Of a stretch of 64,000 nucleotides of DNA, positions 45,706 to 54,207 are shown one piece after another. The notes under the pieces are model-generated. The model made no database searches, was not told the origin of the DNA, and saw only the letters and a program-made list of their open reading frames with translations. A program made the translations under genes and the position numbers. The DNA comes from Selenomonadaceae bacterium (GTDB lineage Bacteria; Bacillota; Negativicutes; Selenomonadales; Selenomonadaceae), in assembly GCA_017553205.1 (NCBI GenBank), contig JAFZMV010000132.1, positions 19,340-83,339 on the forward strand. Direction: 5' to 3'. Every line of letters begins with the position of its first letter. The stretch's first letter is position 1.

Positions 45706-46944
45706 TTACATGCTCAAATATTTCTTCTGTTCTTCGGTCAAAGTGTCAATTTTTACGCCGATTGAATCAAGTTTAATTTCGGCAATTTTTGAATTAATTT
45801 CTTCGGGCATGAGATAAACTTTTTTATCAAGCTTTTCATGATTGTGGAGAATATGAGCGGCACTGAAAAATTGAACTGCAAAACTCAAATCCATAATTTC
45901 AGCCGGGTGACCGTCACCCGATGCAAGATTTACTAAACGACCTTCAGCAAGCAGATAAATTTTTCTGCCGTCCTGCTGTAAAAATTCTTCGATATTATTT
46001 CTGACAGTTTTGCGACTTACAGAAAGTTTTTCAAGTTGAGGAATATTTACTTCAACGTCAAAATGTCCCGCATTTGCCAAAACTGCCCCGTTTTTCATCA
46101 GCGGAAAATGTTCTTCTGTGATAACGTCTTTATCGCCCGTTAAAGTTAAGAAAATATCGCCGACTTTTGCCGCTTCACTCATCGGCATTACTCTAAATCC
46201 GTCAAAAACCGCCTCAATAGCTTTAATCGGATCAACTTCCGTGACAATGACATTTGCTCCAAGACCTTTAGCCCTCATCGCTCCGCCTTTTCCGCACCAG
46301 CCGTAACCTGCAATGACAACATTTTTTCCTGCAACAACTAAATTTGTTGTCCGCATAATTCCGTCCCAAGTTGATTGACCTGTCCCGTAGCGATTATCGA
46401 ATAAAAATTTGCAGTAAGCATCATTCGCGGCAATCATCGGAAAAGCAAGTTCCCCACGTCTTTCCATGTTGTGAAGTCTTTTAACTCCCGTTGTAGTTTC
46501 TTCAGAGCCGCCGATAATTTTCGGAATAAGTTCGCGGCGTTTTGTGTGAACTTGATGAACCAAATCCCCGCCATCATCAATAATAATATCCGGTTCAATA
46601 TCCAAAACTCTGTCAATAAAATTTTCGTATTCTTCGGGACTGCAGTCATGAACTGCAAAAACTTTTATTCCTTCTTCAGCAAGTGCGGCGGCAACATCGT
46701 CTTGAGTCGAAAGAGGATTACAGCCCGTCAAAGCAACTTCAGCACCTGCATTTTTGAAAACTTCCGTCATGTAAGCTGTCTTCGCCTCGACGTGCAGACT
46801 GATAGCAATTTTTTTTCCCGCAAAAGGTTTTGACTTTGAAAATTCTTTTTCAATCGCCGACATAACAGGCATAAAATTTTTTACCCAGTTAATTTTTTTT
46901 CTTCCGCCCTCTGCAAGCGAAATATCTTTTACAGCATAATTCAT
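45706..46944 (-). CDS. ahcY: Adenosylhomocysteinase
   Basis: NAD-dependent hydrolysis of S-adenosylhomocysteine to homocysteine and adenosine, which removes the product inhibitor of methylases. It has 412 residues from the ATG at 46944 ([20 protein letters not shown]), after GAGGTGG. Motifs are [31 protein letters not shown], the NAD loop [19 protein letters not shown] and [10 protein letters not shown]. It lacks the extended C-terminus of the eukaryotic type, as in other short bacterial enzymes. Follows cobS by 62 bp. Confidence 0.94.
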   Translation of the reverse strand: MNYAVKDISLAEGGRKKINWVKNFMPVMSAIEKEFSKSKPFAGKKIAISLHVEAKTAYMTEVFKNAGAEVALTGCNPLSTQDDVAAALAEEGIKVFAVHDCSPEEYENFIDRVLDIEPDIIIDDGGDLVHQVHTKRRELIPKIIGGSEETTTGVKRLHNMERRGELAFPMIAANDAYCKFLFDNRYGTGQSTWDGIMRTTNLVVAGKNVVIAGYGWCGKGGAMRAKGLGANVIVTEVDPIKAIEAVFDGFRVMPMSEAAKVGDIFLTLTGDKDVITEEHFPLMKNGAVLANAGHFDVEVNIPQLEKLSVSRKTVRNNIEEFLQQDGRKIYLLAEGRLVNLASGDGHPAEIMDLSFAVQFFSAAHILHNHEKLDKKVYLMPEEINSKIAEIKLDSIGVKIDTLTEEQKKYLSM

Positions 46945-47006
46945 AAAAATCCACCTCAAAAATTCTTTTATAACTTTAAACTTCGACTGAAAAATTATTT
47001 TTTCCT

Positions 47007-47789
47007 TCAACTCAAAAAATTTGTTGTAAGCAAAAAAATTATCAGCGTCAAAGTTTCTGAAATTATTTCCGTCGCTCCGTAAATATCTCCCGTGACTCCT
47101 CCAATTTTTTCAGTTGAAAATTTTCCGAAATGCCATGAAAAAATCACCGCAAACGCCAGAGAAATTACTGCTGTACAAAAAATTTCTCCTCCGAAAAAAA
47201 TCAACGGCAACAAAAATAAAATTGTTTCTGCCAACGCGAAATAAAAAATTTTTTTCGTTGCGTAAATTGAAAATGCTTTTCCTATTCCCTGCGCTCTTGC
47301 GTACGGGAAAAATTTTATAATGAAAACCATTGCAAGCCGTCCGATTATCGGTGCGGAATAAACTGCCGCACAAATCAACAGCGTTGAAATTTTTGCAAGC
47401 TCGGCAAGCGAAGAAATTTGAAGAACCGCAACTAAAATTAAACTCAAGACACCGAAAGAACCTGCACGGGAATCTTTCATAATTTCCAAAATTTTTTCTT
47501 TTTCCCGTCCTGAAAATAATCCGTCCGCAGAATCCGCAAGCCCGTCAAAATGTATTCCGCCCGTTAAAATCACCGACAAAAAAAATCCTGTCGCACCGAT
47601 AAAAATTGAAAATTTTTCCTGCGTGAAAAAAATCAGCGAAAAAATTATCGACACATAAAAAAATCCCAGTACCGCACCGACTGCCGGGAAAAATTTTACA
47701 GATTTTCCAAAACCTTCTTCAGTCCAAACAGTTTGACGAACTAAATTTATTCTCGTCAAAAACTGCAGGGCAATAAAAAAATCATTCAT
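47007..47789 (-). CDS. cobS: Adenosylcobinamide-GDP ribazoletransferase (cobalamin synthase)
   Basis: Membrane enzyme that attaches the lower-ligand nucleoside in the last steps of cobalamin synthesis. About 260 residues with five to six hydrophobic segments; [13 protein letters not shown] at the start, [19 protein letters not shown] and [13 protein letters not shown] are diagnostic. The ATG at 47789 overlaps the preceding stop (TGATG), so it is translationally coupled. No other cob gene is in the window. Pairing with ahcY suggests a link to B12-dependent methionine regeneration, which is inference. Confidence 0.92.
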   Translation of the reverse strand: MNDFFIALQFLTRINLVRQTVWTEEGFGKSVKFFPAVGAVLGFFYVSIIFSLIFFTQEKFSIFIGATGFFLSVILTGGIHFDGLADSADGLFSGREKEKILEIMKDSRAGSFGVLSLILVAVLQISSLAELAKISTLLICAAVYSAPIIGRLAMVFIIKFFPYARAQGIGKAFSIYATKKIFYFALAETILFLLPLIFFGGEIFCTAVISLAFAVIFSWHFGKFSTEKIGGVTGDIYGATEIISETLTLIIFLLTTNFLS

Positions 47790-48910
47790 CAAAGTTTTTT
47801 GTTGTTCTCCCAATTTTTCATCCACTGTTCCATATTCTGCCGAATCAAACTCCAAAGAATTTCCGGATTATGATAAATTTTTCTGCACATTCTCAAAAAT
47901 TTTCCTCCCAAAAGTTTTCCGATAATTTCACTGAAAGTACTTATTGCCATTCTGACGACAACAATTAAAATAATTGAAATTTTAAATCCCAAAACAGTTA
48001 TCGCAATTCCGCCGAACAACGGCAAAAGAAAAACCATCGCCATTTTTATCGCAAAAAACGAAAATGCCACTCCCAATGCACCTTTTAAAAGTCTTAGCAA
48101 AAATTGTGCGTTGCGGTGAAAAAAATTTTTTACGTCGTTAAAAGCCTCTTTCGGTTCCGTAAAAATTTCTTTGACAAAATTTGCCGTCCGTCTGCCGTAA
48201 TATTGAAAAAATTCTCCGATTTTCTGCAGAAGTTTATTTATATCGGTCGGAATATTTGTAACCGTCAACATAACCGACTGCATACTGAAATCCGTCACAA
48301 CTCCCCGCATTGCTCCCAGTGCATTTCCAAAAACATTCGGGATTTTGCTACCGATACCAGCCACAGAATCAGGAATCGGCAGTGCAGGAATAAAAGCCGC
48401 AATTACATAAAGAGTCACCGCCAAAATTCTCCCGAAAACCATAGCAAAAAAATATTTTATAACGGCTCGCGGATTTCTTCGGAAGGCACGCGGAAATTTT
48501 CTGATTCTCGGCGGAAGTTTTGATACAAGCAGATTAAAAAATTTATCTCCCGCACTCGGATATTGTTCAATATTGACTTCAGGCGGGAATTCAAAATTTT
48601 TCTGATTTTCTTTTTCAAGTTGTTCGGTGAGATTTATCATTTTCAAAAAAGCATCGGCAACTGCATTTTCGCCGGCGTTTTCTAATTTTTCACGCTCTGA
48701 ATCAAAATTTCTGCTCTGCTCAATCATTTCGGCAAATTGTTCGGCAATTTTCTTTTGTTTTTCGTCACTGTCAATTTTTTTTGTAGTGTCAATCATCTGC
48801 AGAAGATTATTTGCAAGTTTTCTATGATCGTTGTCGTTGTCGTCGGCTTTTGTAACCCGTATCATTTTTTGAAAATCTTCCGCAAGATTTTTTTTCTTGT
48901 CCTCGTCCAT
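47789..48910 (-). CDS. Uncharacterised membrane protein with four N-terminal repeats
   Basis: A 373-residue protein of no family known to me. Residues 1-100 are soluble and charged, with four related units starting at about residues 9, 32, 55 and 84: LAEDFQKMI, LANNLLQMI, IAEQFAEMI, VADAFLKMI, each followed by a Thr/Lys/Glu segment. The rest has four or so hydrophobic segments (around 153-180, 270-330) separated by amphipathic stretches. It is the first gene of the transcript that continues into cobS and ahcY. GAGG before the ATG and a promoter upstream. Confidence 0.7.
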   Translation of the reverse strand: MDEDKKKNLAEDFQKMIRVTKADDNDNDHRKLANNLLQMIDTTKKIDSDEKQKKIAEQFAEMIEQSRNFDSEREKLENAGENAVADAFLKMINLTEQLEKENQKNFEFPPEVNIEQYPSAGDKFFNLLVSKLPPRIRKFPRAFRRNPRAVIKYFFAMVFGRILAVTLYVIAAFIPALPIPDSVAGIGSKIPNVFGNALGAMRGVVTDFSMQSVMLTVTNIPTDINKLLQKIGEFFQYYGRRTANFVKEIFTEPKEAFNDVKNFFHRNAQFLLRLLKGALGVAFSFFAIKMAMVFLLPLFGGIAITVLGFKISIILIVVVRMAISTFSEIIGKLLGGKFLRMCRKIYHNPEILWSLIRQNMEQWMKNWENNKKL

Positions 48911-48946
48911 GATGCCGCCTCATAGAATTTTCTAAAAATTTTCATT

Positions 48947-48975
48947 AGTTTAATTTAGAAAAAGTCTTATGTCAA
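48947..48975 (-). promoter_or_regulatory. Promoter of the membrane protein-cobS-ahcY transcript
   Basis: Minus-strand TTGACA, 17 bases, TAAACT, about 40 bases before the start codon. No cobalamin or SAH riboswitch was recognised in the short leader. Confidence 0.65.
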
Positions 48976-49062
48976 TGTGAATTGCCGACCCTTTCACATA
49001 AAAATTTTTGACAATATCTGCATGAAAAATTTTTTTGTGCGATGAAACAAAAAATTTTATGT

Positions 49063-49068
49063 TATAAT
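49063..49068 (+). promoter_or_regulatory. Probable -10 element of the HAD phosphatase gene
   Basis: TATAAT about 28 bases before the start codon; the -35 region is a poor match. Confidence 0.4.
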
Positions 49069-49096
49069 TGACAAAAAATTTTTTGGAGGGATTTTT

Positions 49097-49900
49097 ATGG
49101 GCGTTAAAATTATTTTTTCGGACATTGACGGAACTTTTTTAAACAGCAAGAAAAAAGTTACGGATCTGACTGTAAAAGCAATTCATTCTTTGCTGGAAAA
49201 AAATTTGAAATTTGTATTGGTTTCTGCCCGTATGCCGGAGGCAATTTATCCTATACTCGACACAATAAATTTGCCGCGTATTCCGATAATCAGTTACAGC
49301 GGTGCCCTTGTTCTGAATGAATACGAAAAAATTTTGTACGACAAAAAAATTTCTGCCGAAAACTCAAAAAATATTTTAACTGAAGTTTTCAATCGTTGGG
49401 AAGATATTTCTGTAGGTTATTACAGCGGGAGAAAATGGTACGTTCAGAAAATAGATCATCGAATCGAATATGAAATGAATTCTACAAAAGTTCGTGCCGA
49501 AATTGAAAATTTTTCAAATCTGATTGAAAAAAATATTTTGCCGAATAAAATTTTTATTCGCTGTGAGCCGCCGACTTGTAAAGAGATGGATTTTGTACTC
49601 AACGAAAAATTTAAAAATTTAAATATTGTTCGTTCCGCTCCGCACCTTTTAGAAATTATGGATAAGACAGTTACAAAGGCAGAAGGAATTAAAATTTTGC
49701 TGGATTATTACGGAATTACAAAAGATGAGGCGGCTGCATTCGGCGACAATTACAACGATATAGAAATGTTGAAATATATTCCGCGTTCCGTAGCAATGGC
49801 TAATGCTCCCGACGGCGTGAAAAAATATGCTCGTTTTATTACCGATTCAAATGACGACAGCGGAATTTATACCTACTTGAAAAAAATTGAAATTATTTAG
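49097..49900 (+). CDS. Cof-type HAD-IIB family phosphatase
   Basis: A 267-residue haloacid-dehalogenase phosphatase. Motif I is FSDIDGTFL, motif II VLVSAR, motif III the Lys of TKAEGIKILL, motif IV AAFGDNYNDIEML. The C2B cap lies between. These enzymes act on sugar phosphates, FMN/PLP-like or other small phosphates; the substrate is not readable. TGGAGGG before the ATG. Stands alone between divergent and downstream genes. Confidence 0.92.
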   Translation: MGVKIIFSDIDGTFLNSKKKVTDLTVKAIHSLLEKNLKFVLVSARMPEAIYPILDTINLPRIPIISYSGALVLNEYEKILYDKKISAENSKNILTEVFNRWEDISVGYYSGRKWYVQKIDHRIEYEMNSTKVRAEIENFSNLIEKNILPNKIFIRCEPPTCKEMDFVLNEKFKNLNIVRSAPHLLEIMDKTVTKAEGIKILLDYYGITKDEAAAFGDNYNDIEMLKYIPRSVAMANAPDGVKKYARFITDSNDDSGIYTYLKKIEII

Positions 49901-50012
49901 CCGTTTAATTATGATTAATATTTTTTGCAACGTTGTAGAAGAAAAAAATTTATTATAAAATACGCACGTTATTTTTGTTTTGAAATTTGAAAGGAGCATC
50001 ATCAAAAAAATC

Positions 50013-51386
50013 ATGGAACAAAAATCTAAAGGATCTGTTGCAGGTTTTCTGATTCCGTCGCTTATAGGAATTTTTTTATTTATGATTCCCGTTAAGTACG
50101 ACGACAAATGGACGGTTATTGTAAAAATTATCGCGGATATTATCGGCGAAGGGCTTGGAGATTTTCTTCCGCTCTTGTGTTTGATAATTGTCACAATGTC
50201 ATCAGTTTTGGGATTGGCTTTTTTGAGTAAACCGAATTTAATTACAAATTATCCTATGGTAAAAACAACTTTTGAATCTACGGCAATTTGGGTAGCGATT
50301 AGAATAGTCGGAACAATTTTTATTTGGCTGACATATTTTGAAGTTGACGCAGACGAAAACAGTTCGGGAATAATTCACATGATAACTTCCGGAGATAACG
50401 GCGGTTTTGTTTTGCATGATTTATTGTCGGTACTTGTAATAATATTTTTCTTGGCAGGTTTATTACTTCCTCTGCTGTTGGATTTCGGACTTTTGGAATT
50501 TATCGGGGCATTGCTTACAAAAATTATGCGTCCTATTTTTACAATTCCGGGACGTGCAGCAGTTGACTGTATGACATCGTGGATCGGTGACGGAACTTTG
50601 GGAGTTATGTTGACTGCCAACCAATATGAAGGCGGATATTATTCAAAACGTGAAGCCGCAATTATCGCGACAACTTTTTCTGCAGTTTCGATAACTTTTT
50701 CGATAGTTGTTTTGGCTCAAGTCGGTTTAATGGAATATTTCGGCTTGTACTATCTTTTAATTTGTGCGGTCGGAGTTGTCTGTGCGATAATTATTCCTAG
50801 AATCCCGCCGCTTTCCTTGAAAAAAGATGAATTTTTAGTTGAAGGAAAAGCGATGGGCGAAACTTTGCCGGAAGGTTTCACAACTTCCACACAGTACGGA
50901 CTTCATTTAGCCATGAAACGTGTTGAAGAACACAGAGGAATGGAACAATTTTTTGAAAACGGAATTAAAAATGCGGCGGGCATGTGGTTCGGAGTTCTGC
51001 CTGTTGTCATGTGTATAGGAACGCTTGCACTTGTTTTGGCGAATCACACAACAATTTTTGACACGCTGGGACTTCCGTTTTTACCGCTATTAAATTTGCT
51101 GGATGTACCTCAAGCGGTTGAAGTTTCAAAGACAATGATAGTCGGTTTTACGGATATGTTTACGCCGTCAATTATTGCTGCAAGTACAATTACAAGCCCT
51201 ATGGCAAAATTTATTGTTGCAGTAATTTCAGTTACACAGTTAATTTATTTGTCGGAAGTCGGCGGGCTTATTCTCGGTTCAAAAATTCCCGTCAACCTTC
51301 CCGAACTTTTTATAATTTTCCTTGAAAGAACTATCATCAGTTTGTTAATCGTCGCACCTGCCGCACATTTGATTTTTGCAAATTAA
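50013..51386 (+). CDS. YjiH-like membrane protein with nucleoside-recognition (Gate) domain
   Basis: About 457-468 residues with ten or so membrane segments. The Gate-type segments include LLLDFGLLEFIGALLTKIM, RAAVDCMTSWIGDGTLGVML and GFTDMFTPSIIAASTI. It resembles the YjiH family of putative transporters; the substrate is unknown. AAAGGAG lies about 16 bases before the ATG at 50013, which is long; an upstream TTG at 49980 or an ATC nearer the site are alternatives, so the start is uncertain. Confidence 0.8.
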   Translation: MEQKSKGSVAGFLIPSLIGIFLFMIPVKYDDKWTVIVKIIADIIGEGLGDFLPLLCLIIVTMSSVLGLAFLSKPNLITNYPMVKTTFESTAIWVAIRIVGTIFIWLTYFEVDADENSSGIIHMITSGDNGGFVLHDLLSVLVIIFFLAGLLLPLLLDFGLLEFIGALLTKIMRPIFTIPGRAAVDCMTSWIGDGTLGVMLTANQYEGGYYSKREAAIIATTFSAVSITFSIVVLAQVGLMEYFGLYYLLICAVGVVCAIIIPRIPPLSLKKDEFLVEGKAMGETLPEGFTTSTQYGLHLAMKRVEEHRGMEQFFENGIKNAAGMWFGVLPVVMCIGTLALVLANHTTIFDTLGLPFLPLLNLLDVPQAVEVSKTMIVGFTDMFTPSIIAASTITSPMAKFIVAVISVTQLIYLSEVGGLILGSKIPVNLPELFIIFLERTIISLLIVAPAAHLIFAN

Positions 51387-51461
51387 AAAAATCGTTGACG
51401 ATAAAAAATTTTCAAAGTAAAATTGAAGAAAAAATTTTCTGAAAAATTAGGAGGGATATTT

Positions 51462-51806
51462 ATGAATACACGAACTCATGAAATTATTCGCGAATATGTC
51501 GACGTTTTAATTTATCAAGCTATTGAACGTCAACTGACTTGGGACACTTCGGCGGGTGAAATGGACATTCGCTACACAATAAGAGATTTGTCGGGAAAAG
51601 TTTTGCTCGGTGTTTCTTTCAGCGTACTTTCCACAAACGGCAAAGTTGAACTTACAATCAACGGCGAAAAATTCAAAACTGCCAACAAACCTATTATTGA
51701 CAAAGTCAGCCGTCTTTTCAGAATTATCAACTACGAGAAGAAAGAAAATATTATCAGCGACGAAACTATTAAATTTATGCGTCAGTACGTCAAAGAGAAC
51801 AAATAA
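51462..51806 (+). CDS. Uncharacterised 114-residue protein
   Basis: Begins MNTRTHEIIREYVDVLIYQA and has a compact alpha/beta pattern (MDIRYTIRDLSGKVLLGVSF, VELTINGEKF) without catalytic motifs that I recognise. TTAGGAGGG seven bases before the ATG is strong. A repeat copy separates it from purA. No function assigned. Confidence 0.7.
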   Translation: MNTRTHEIIREYVDVLIYQAIERQLTWDTSAGEMDIRYTIRDLSGKVLLGVSFSVLSTNGKVELTINGEKFKTANKPIIDKVSRLFRIINYEKKENIISDETIKFMRQYVKENK

Positions 51807-51810
51807 TTAT

Positions 51811-51858
51811 GAGTGTGGAATGTGGAATTTTAATTCCTAACTCCTAATTCCACATTAT
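51811..51858. repeat. Intergenic GGAATTA-type inverted repeat, short copy 14 (before purA)
   Basis: GTGTGGAATGTGGAATTTT faces AATTCCTAACTCCTAATTCC and ends CCACATTATTA; no core. It stops directly before the purA ribosome-binding site. Confidence 0.82.
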
Positions 51859-51876
51859 TACGGGGGAGGCTTTTTT

Positions 51877-53163
51877 ATGTCTGCGGTTGTAATAACCGGA
51901 ACACAATGGGGCGACGAAGGCAAAGGCAAAATTGTAGATTATCTTGCAAGTAAAGCTGATACTGTTGTCAGATTTCAAGGCGGATCAAATGCGGGACACA
52001 CTGTCGCAGTAAACGGCGAAGAATATAAACTGCGTCTTTTGCCCAGCGGAATTTTGTACAAGGGAACAAACTGCGTTATTGCAAACGGAGTTGTTTTAGA
52101 TCCCGAATGTTTACTCGAAGAAATTTCTGCAATGGAAAAACGCGGAATTGATACTTCAAATATAAAAATTTCAAATCGTGCTCATGTTGTTATGCCTTAT
52201 CACAAAGTTTTTGACGAACTCGGCGAACAGTCGAAGGGCGAAAATAAAATCGGCACGACCAAACGCGGTATCGGTCCTTGCTACATCGATAAAGACGACA
52301 GAATCGGTATCAGAGTTTGCGATTTAATTGACAAGGAAGAATTTGCAACAAAGTTGAAAAATATTTTGGAGCAGAAAAATTTTATTTTGCAGAAAGTTTA
52401 TAACCGTGAGCCGCTGAATTATGAAGAAATTTTGAACGAATATCAAAATTATGCAGAAAAAATTTCTCCGTATGTCTGCGACACAATTTCTTTGCTGAAT
52501 GATGAACTTGACGAGGGCAGAAAAATTTTATTTGAAGGTGCTCAAGCTACAATGCTTGACATTGATTACGGGACTTATCCGTATGTTACTGCAAGTCACC
52601 CTGTTTCAGGCGGTATAGGAGTAGGTGCGGGAGTTGCTCCGAAAAAAATTGATAAAGTTGTCGGCGTTGTCAAAGCGTACTGCACGAGAGTCGGCGAAGG
52701 TCCTTTCCCGACTGAACAGTTAAATCCAATCGGTGAAAAACTTCGGACTGCTGGTCATGAATTTGGAACTGTTACAGGTCGTCCGAGAAGAACCGGCTGG
52801 ATTGATGCATGCGTCGTGAAATATGCAGGTCAACTTTCAGGAATTGATTATATGGCGGTGACGCGTCTGGATATTCTTGACGACTTCGACGAAATAAAAA
52901 TGTGCGTCGGCTACAAAATCGACGGAAAAATTTTAAATGAAATTCCTGCAAGTTTAAAAATTTTGGCGAAAGTTGAACCTGTTTACGAAACTTTTGCGGG
53001 CTGGAAAACTGATATTTCAAAAATTCGCAGTTATGATGAACTTCCCGAAAATGCAAAAAAATATCTTGAACGCATGGCGGAAGTTACAAAAATTAAACTT
53101 GGAATTGTTTCAGTCGGACCGAACAGAGATCAAACAATTATTCTTGCTGACGATATTTTTTAG
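51877..53163 (+). CDS. purA: Adenylosuccinate synthase
   Basis: GTP-dependent ligation of IMP and aspartate toward AMP. It has 428 residues: P-loop GTQWGDEGKGKIVDYLA, NAGHTV, TTKRGIGPCY, the Asp-binding TVTGRPRRTGWIDA and KLGIVSVGPNRDQTI at the end. GGGGGAGG before the ATG. Ends at an intrinsic terminator. No other pur gene nearby. Confidence 0.97.
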   Translation: MSAVVITGTQWGDEGKGKIVDYLASKADTVVRFQGGSNAGHTVAVNGEEYKLRLLPSGILYKGTNCVIANGVVLDPECLLEEISAMEKRGIDTSNIKISNRAHVVMPYHKVFDELGEQSKGENKIGTTKRGIGPCYIDKDDRIGIRVCDLIDKEEFATKLKNILEQKNFILQKVYNREPLNYEEILNEYQNYAEKISPYVCDTISLLNDELDEGRKILFEGAQATMLDIDYGTYPYVTASHPVSGGIGVGAGVAPKKIDKVVGVVKAYCTRVGEGPFPTEQLNPIGEKLRTAGHEFGTVTGRPRRTGWIDACVVKYAGQLSGIDYMAVTRLDILDDFDEIKMCVGYKIDGKILNEIPASLKILAKVEPVYETFAGWKTDISKIRSYDELPENAKKYLERMAEVTKIKLGIVSVGPNRDQTIILADDIF

Positions 53164-53182
53164 AAAAAAATTTTTCATGAAA

Positions 53183-53218
53183 AAAATTCCTGTCGGAAAC
53201 GGCGGGAATTTTTTCGAT
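53183..53218 (+). terminator. Intrinsic terminator of purA
   Basis: ATTCCTGTCG-GAAA-CGGCGGGAAT (two G-U pairs) followed by six T. Confidence 0.88.
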
Positions 53219-53256
53219 TTTTAAAACAAATTTTTTGAATTATACAGAGGTGAGCG

Positions 53257-54207
53257 ATGAGAAATAATATTTCTCCCATAGTTGAAGGCGGTTTACTTGC
53301 GGCTGTGTCTGTTGTACTCGGATTGGGTGCAACATATCTGCCGATAATCGGAATAGCAATAGAATTTTTTTGTGCAGTTCCGTTTGTAATTTTGACAGTA
53401 CGTCAAGGAGTCGGAAAAGGTTTAACAGCTCTGATTGTTTCGTTAATGCTCATGGCAATGTTTATGGGACCTTTACTCGCGGCAAGATTGGCATTAACCA
53501 TAAATATCTGCGGAATAATTTTAGGCTGGTGCATACAAAAAAATTTCAGTACGGCAAAATGTTTTGTTGCAACATTTATTTCATCTGTCGCCGCTCAAAC
53601 TATTGCAATAATTTTTGTCATGGCAGTTATGGGAATAAATTTCACGGAAACTCAGCTTTCACTGATGAAAGAATCTTTCGATCAATCATTTCAAATTTAT
53701 GAAAGTATGGGCGTAGAAAAATCAGTTATAGAAGAATCAAAAAAACAAATTGAACCTGCCATTCAGTTGATAAGTTTTTTGGTGCCGACGATAGTAGTTT
53801 TAATTTCGCTCATAAATACGACTGCATGTTATTTGACATCAAAATGGATTTTTCAAAAACTTCGGTTTCAATTTATCGAAGCACTTCCAAAATTTTCTGA
53901 ATGGAGATTTTCAATATTTTTTTTGTATCTTGCGGCATTTGCGATACTCGGAACTTATTGGGGAGGAACTCGAAATTGGAATTTAATTTATGTAGTTTCA
54001 CTCAACGCAACTTTTTTGGCGATGGGTGTAGGACTCATTCAAGGTCTTTCAGTTTTGTCTTTTGCGGCTGATAAACATAATTTTTCAAAATTCGCAAGAA
54101 GATTGGCATTTATTTTGATAATAATAAGTCCGCTTTTTTTGCAGATAACTTCATGCATCGGATTGTTTGACATGATTTTTGATTACAGAAAAAAACTTCT
54201 CAGTTAG
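53257..54207 (+). CDS. YybS-like DUF2232 membrane protein
   Basis: A 316-residue protein with about seven membrane segments, first VEGGLLAAVSVVLGLGATYL and then FVILTVRQGVGKGLTAL, as in the YybS/DUF2232 family whose function is unknown. A ~50-residue charged stretch lies between segments (ETQLSLMKESFDQSFQIYES). AGAGGTG before the ATG. Its 3' end overlaps the convergent priA by eight bases. Confidence 0.82.
   Translation: MRNNISPIVEGGLLAAVSVVLGLGATYLPIIGIAIEFFCAVPFVILTVRQGVGKGLTALIVSLMLMAMFMGPLLAARLALTINICGIILGWCIQKNFSTAKCFVATFISSVAAQTIAIIFVMAVMGINFTETQLSLMKESFDQSFQIYESMGVEKSVIEESKKQIEPAIQLISFLVPTIVVLISLINTTACYLTSKWIFQKLRFQFIEALPKFSEWRFSIFFLYLAAFAILGTYWGGTRNWNLIYVVSLNATFLAMGVGLIQGLSVLSFAADKHNFSKFARRLAFILIIISPLFLQITSCIGLFDMIFDYRKKLLS

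Noticed and set aside
48911..49020. Cobalamin or SAH riboswitch ahead of the cobS-ahcY transcript
   Set aside because: The leader is about 40 bases long and lacks any B12-box or SAH aptamer core.
49980..50012. Start of the YjiH-like gene at the TTG at 49980
   Set aside because: This reading includes the AAAGGAG site within the coding part; the ATG at 50013 is more likely though its spacing is long.
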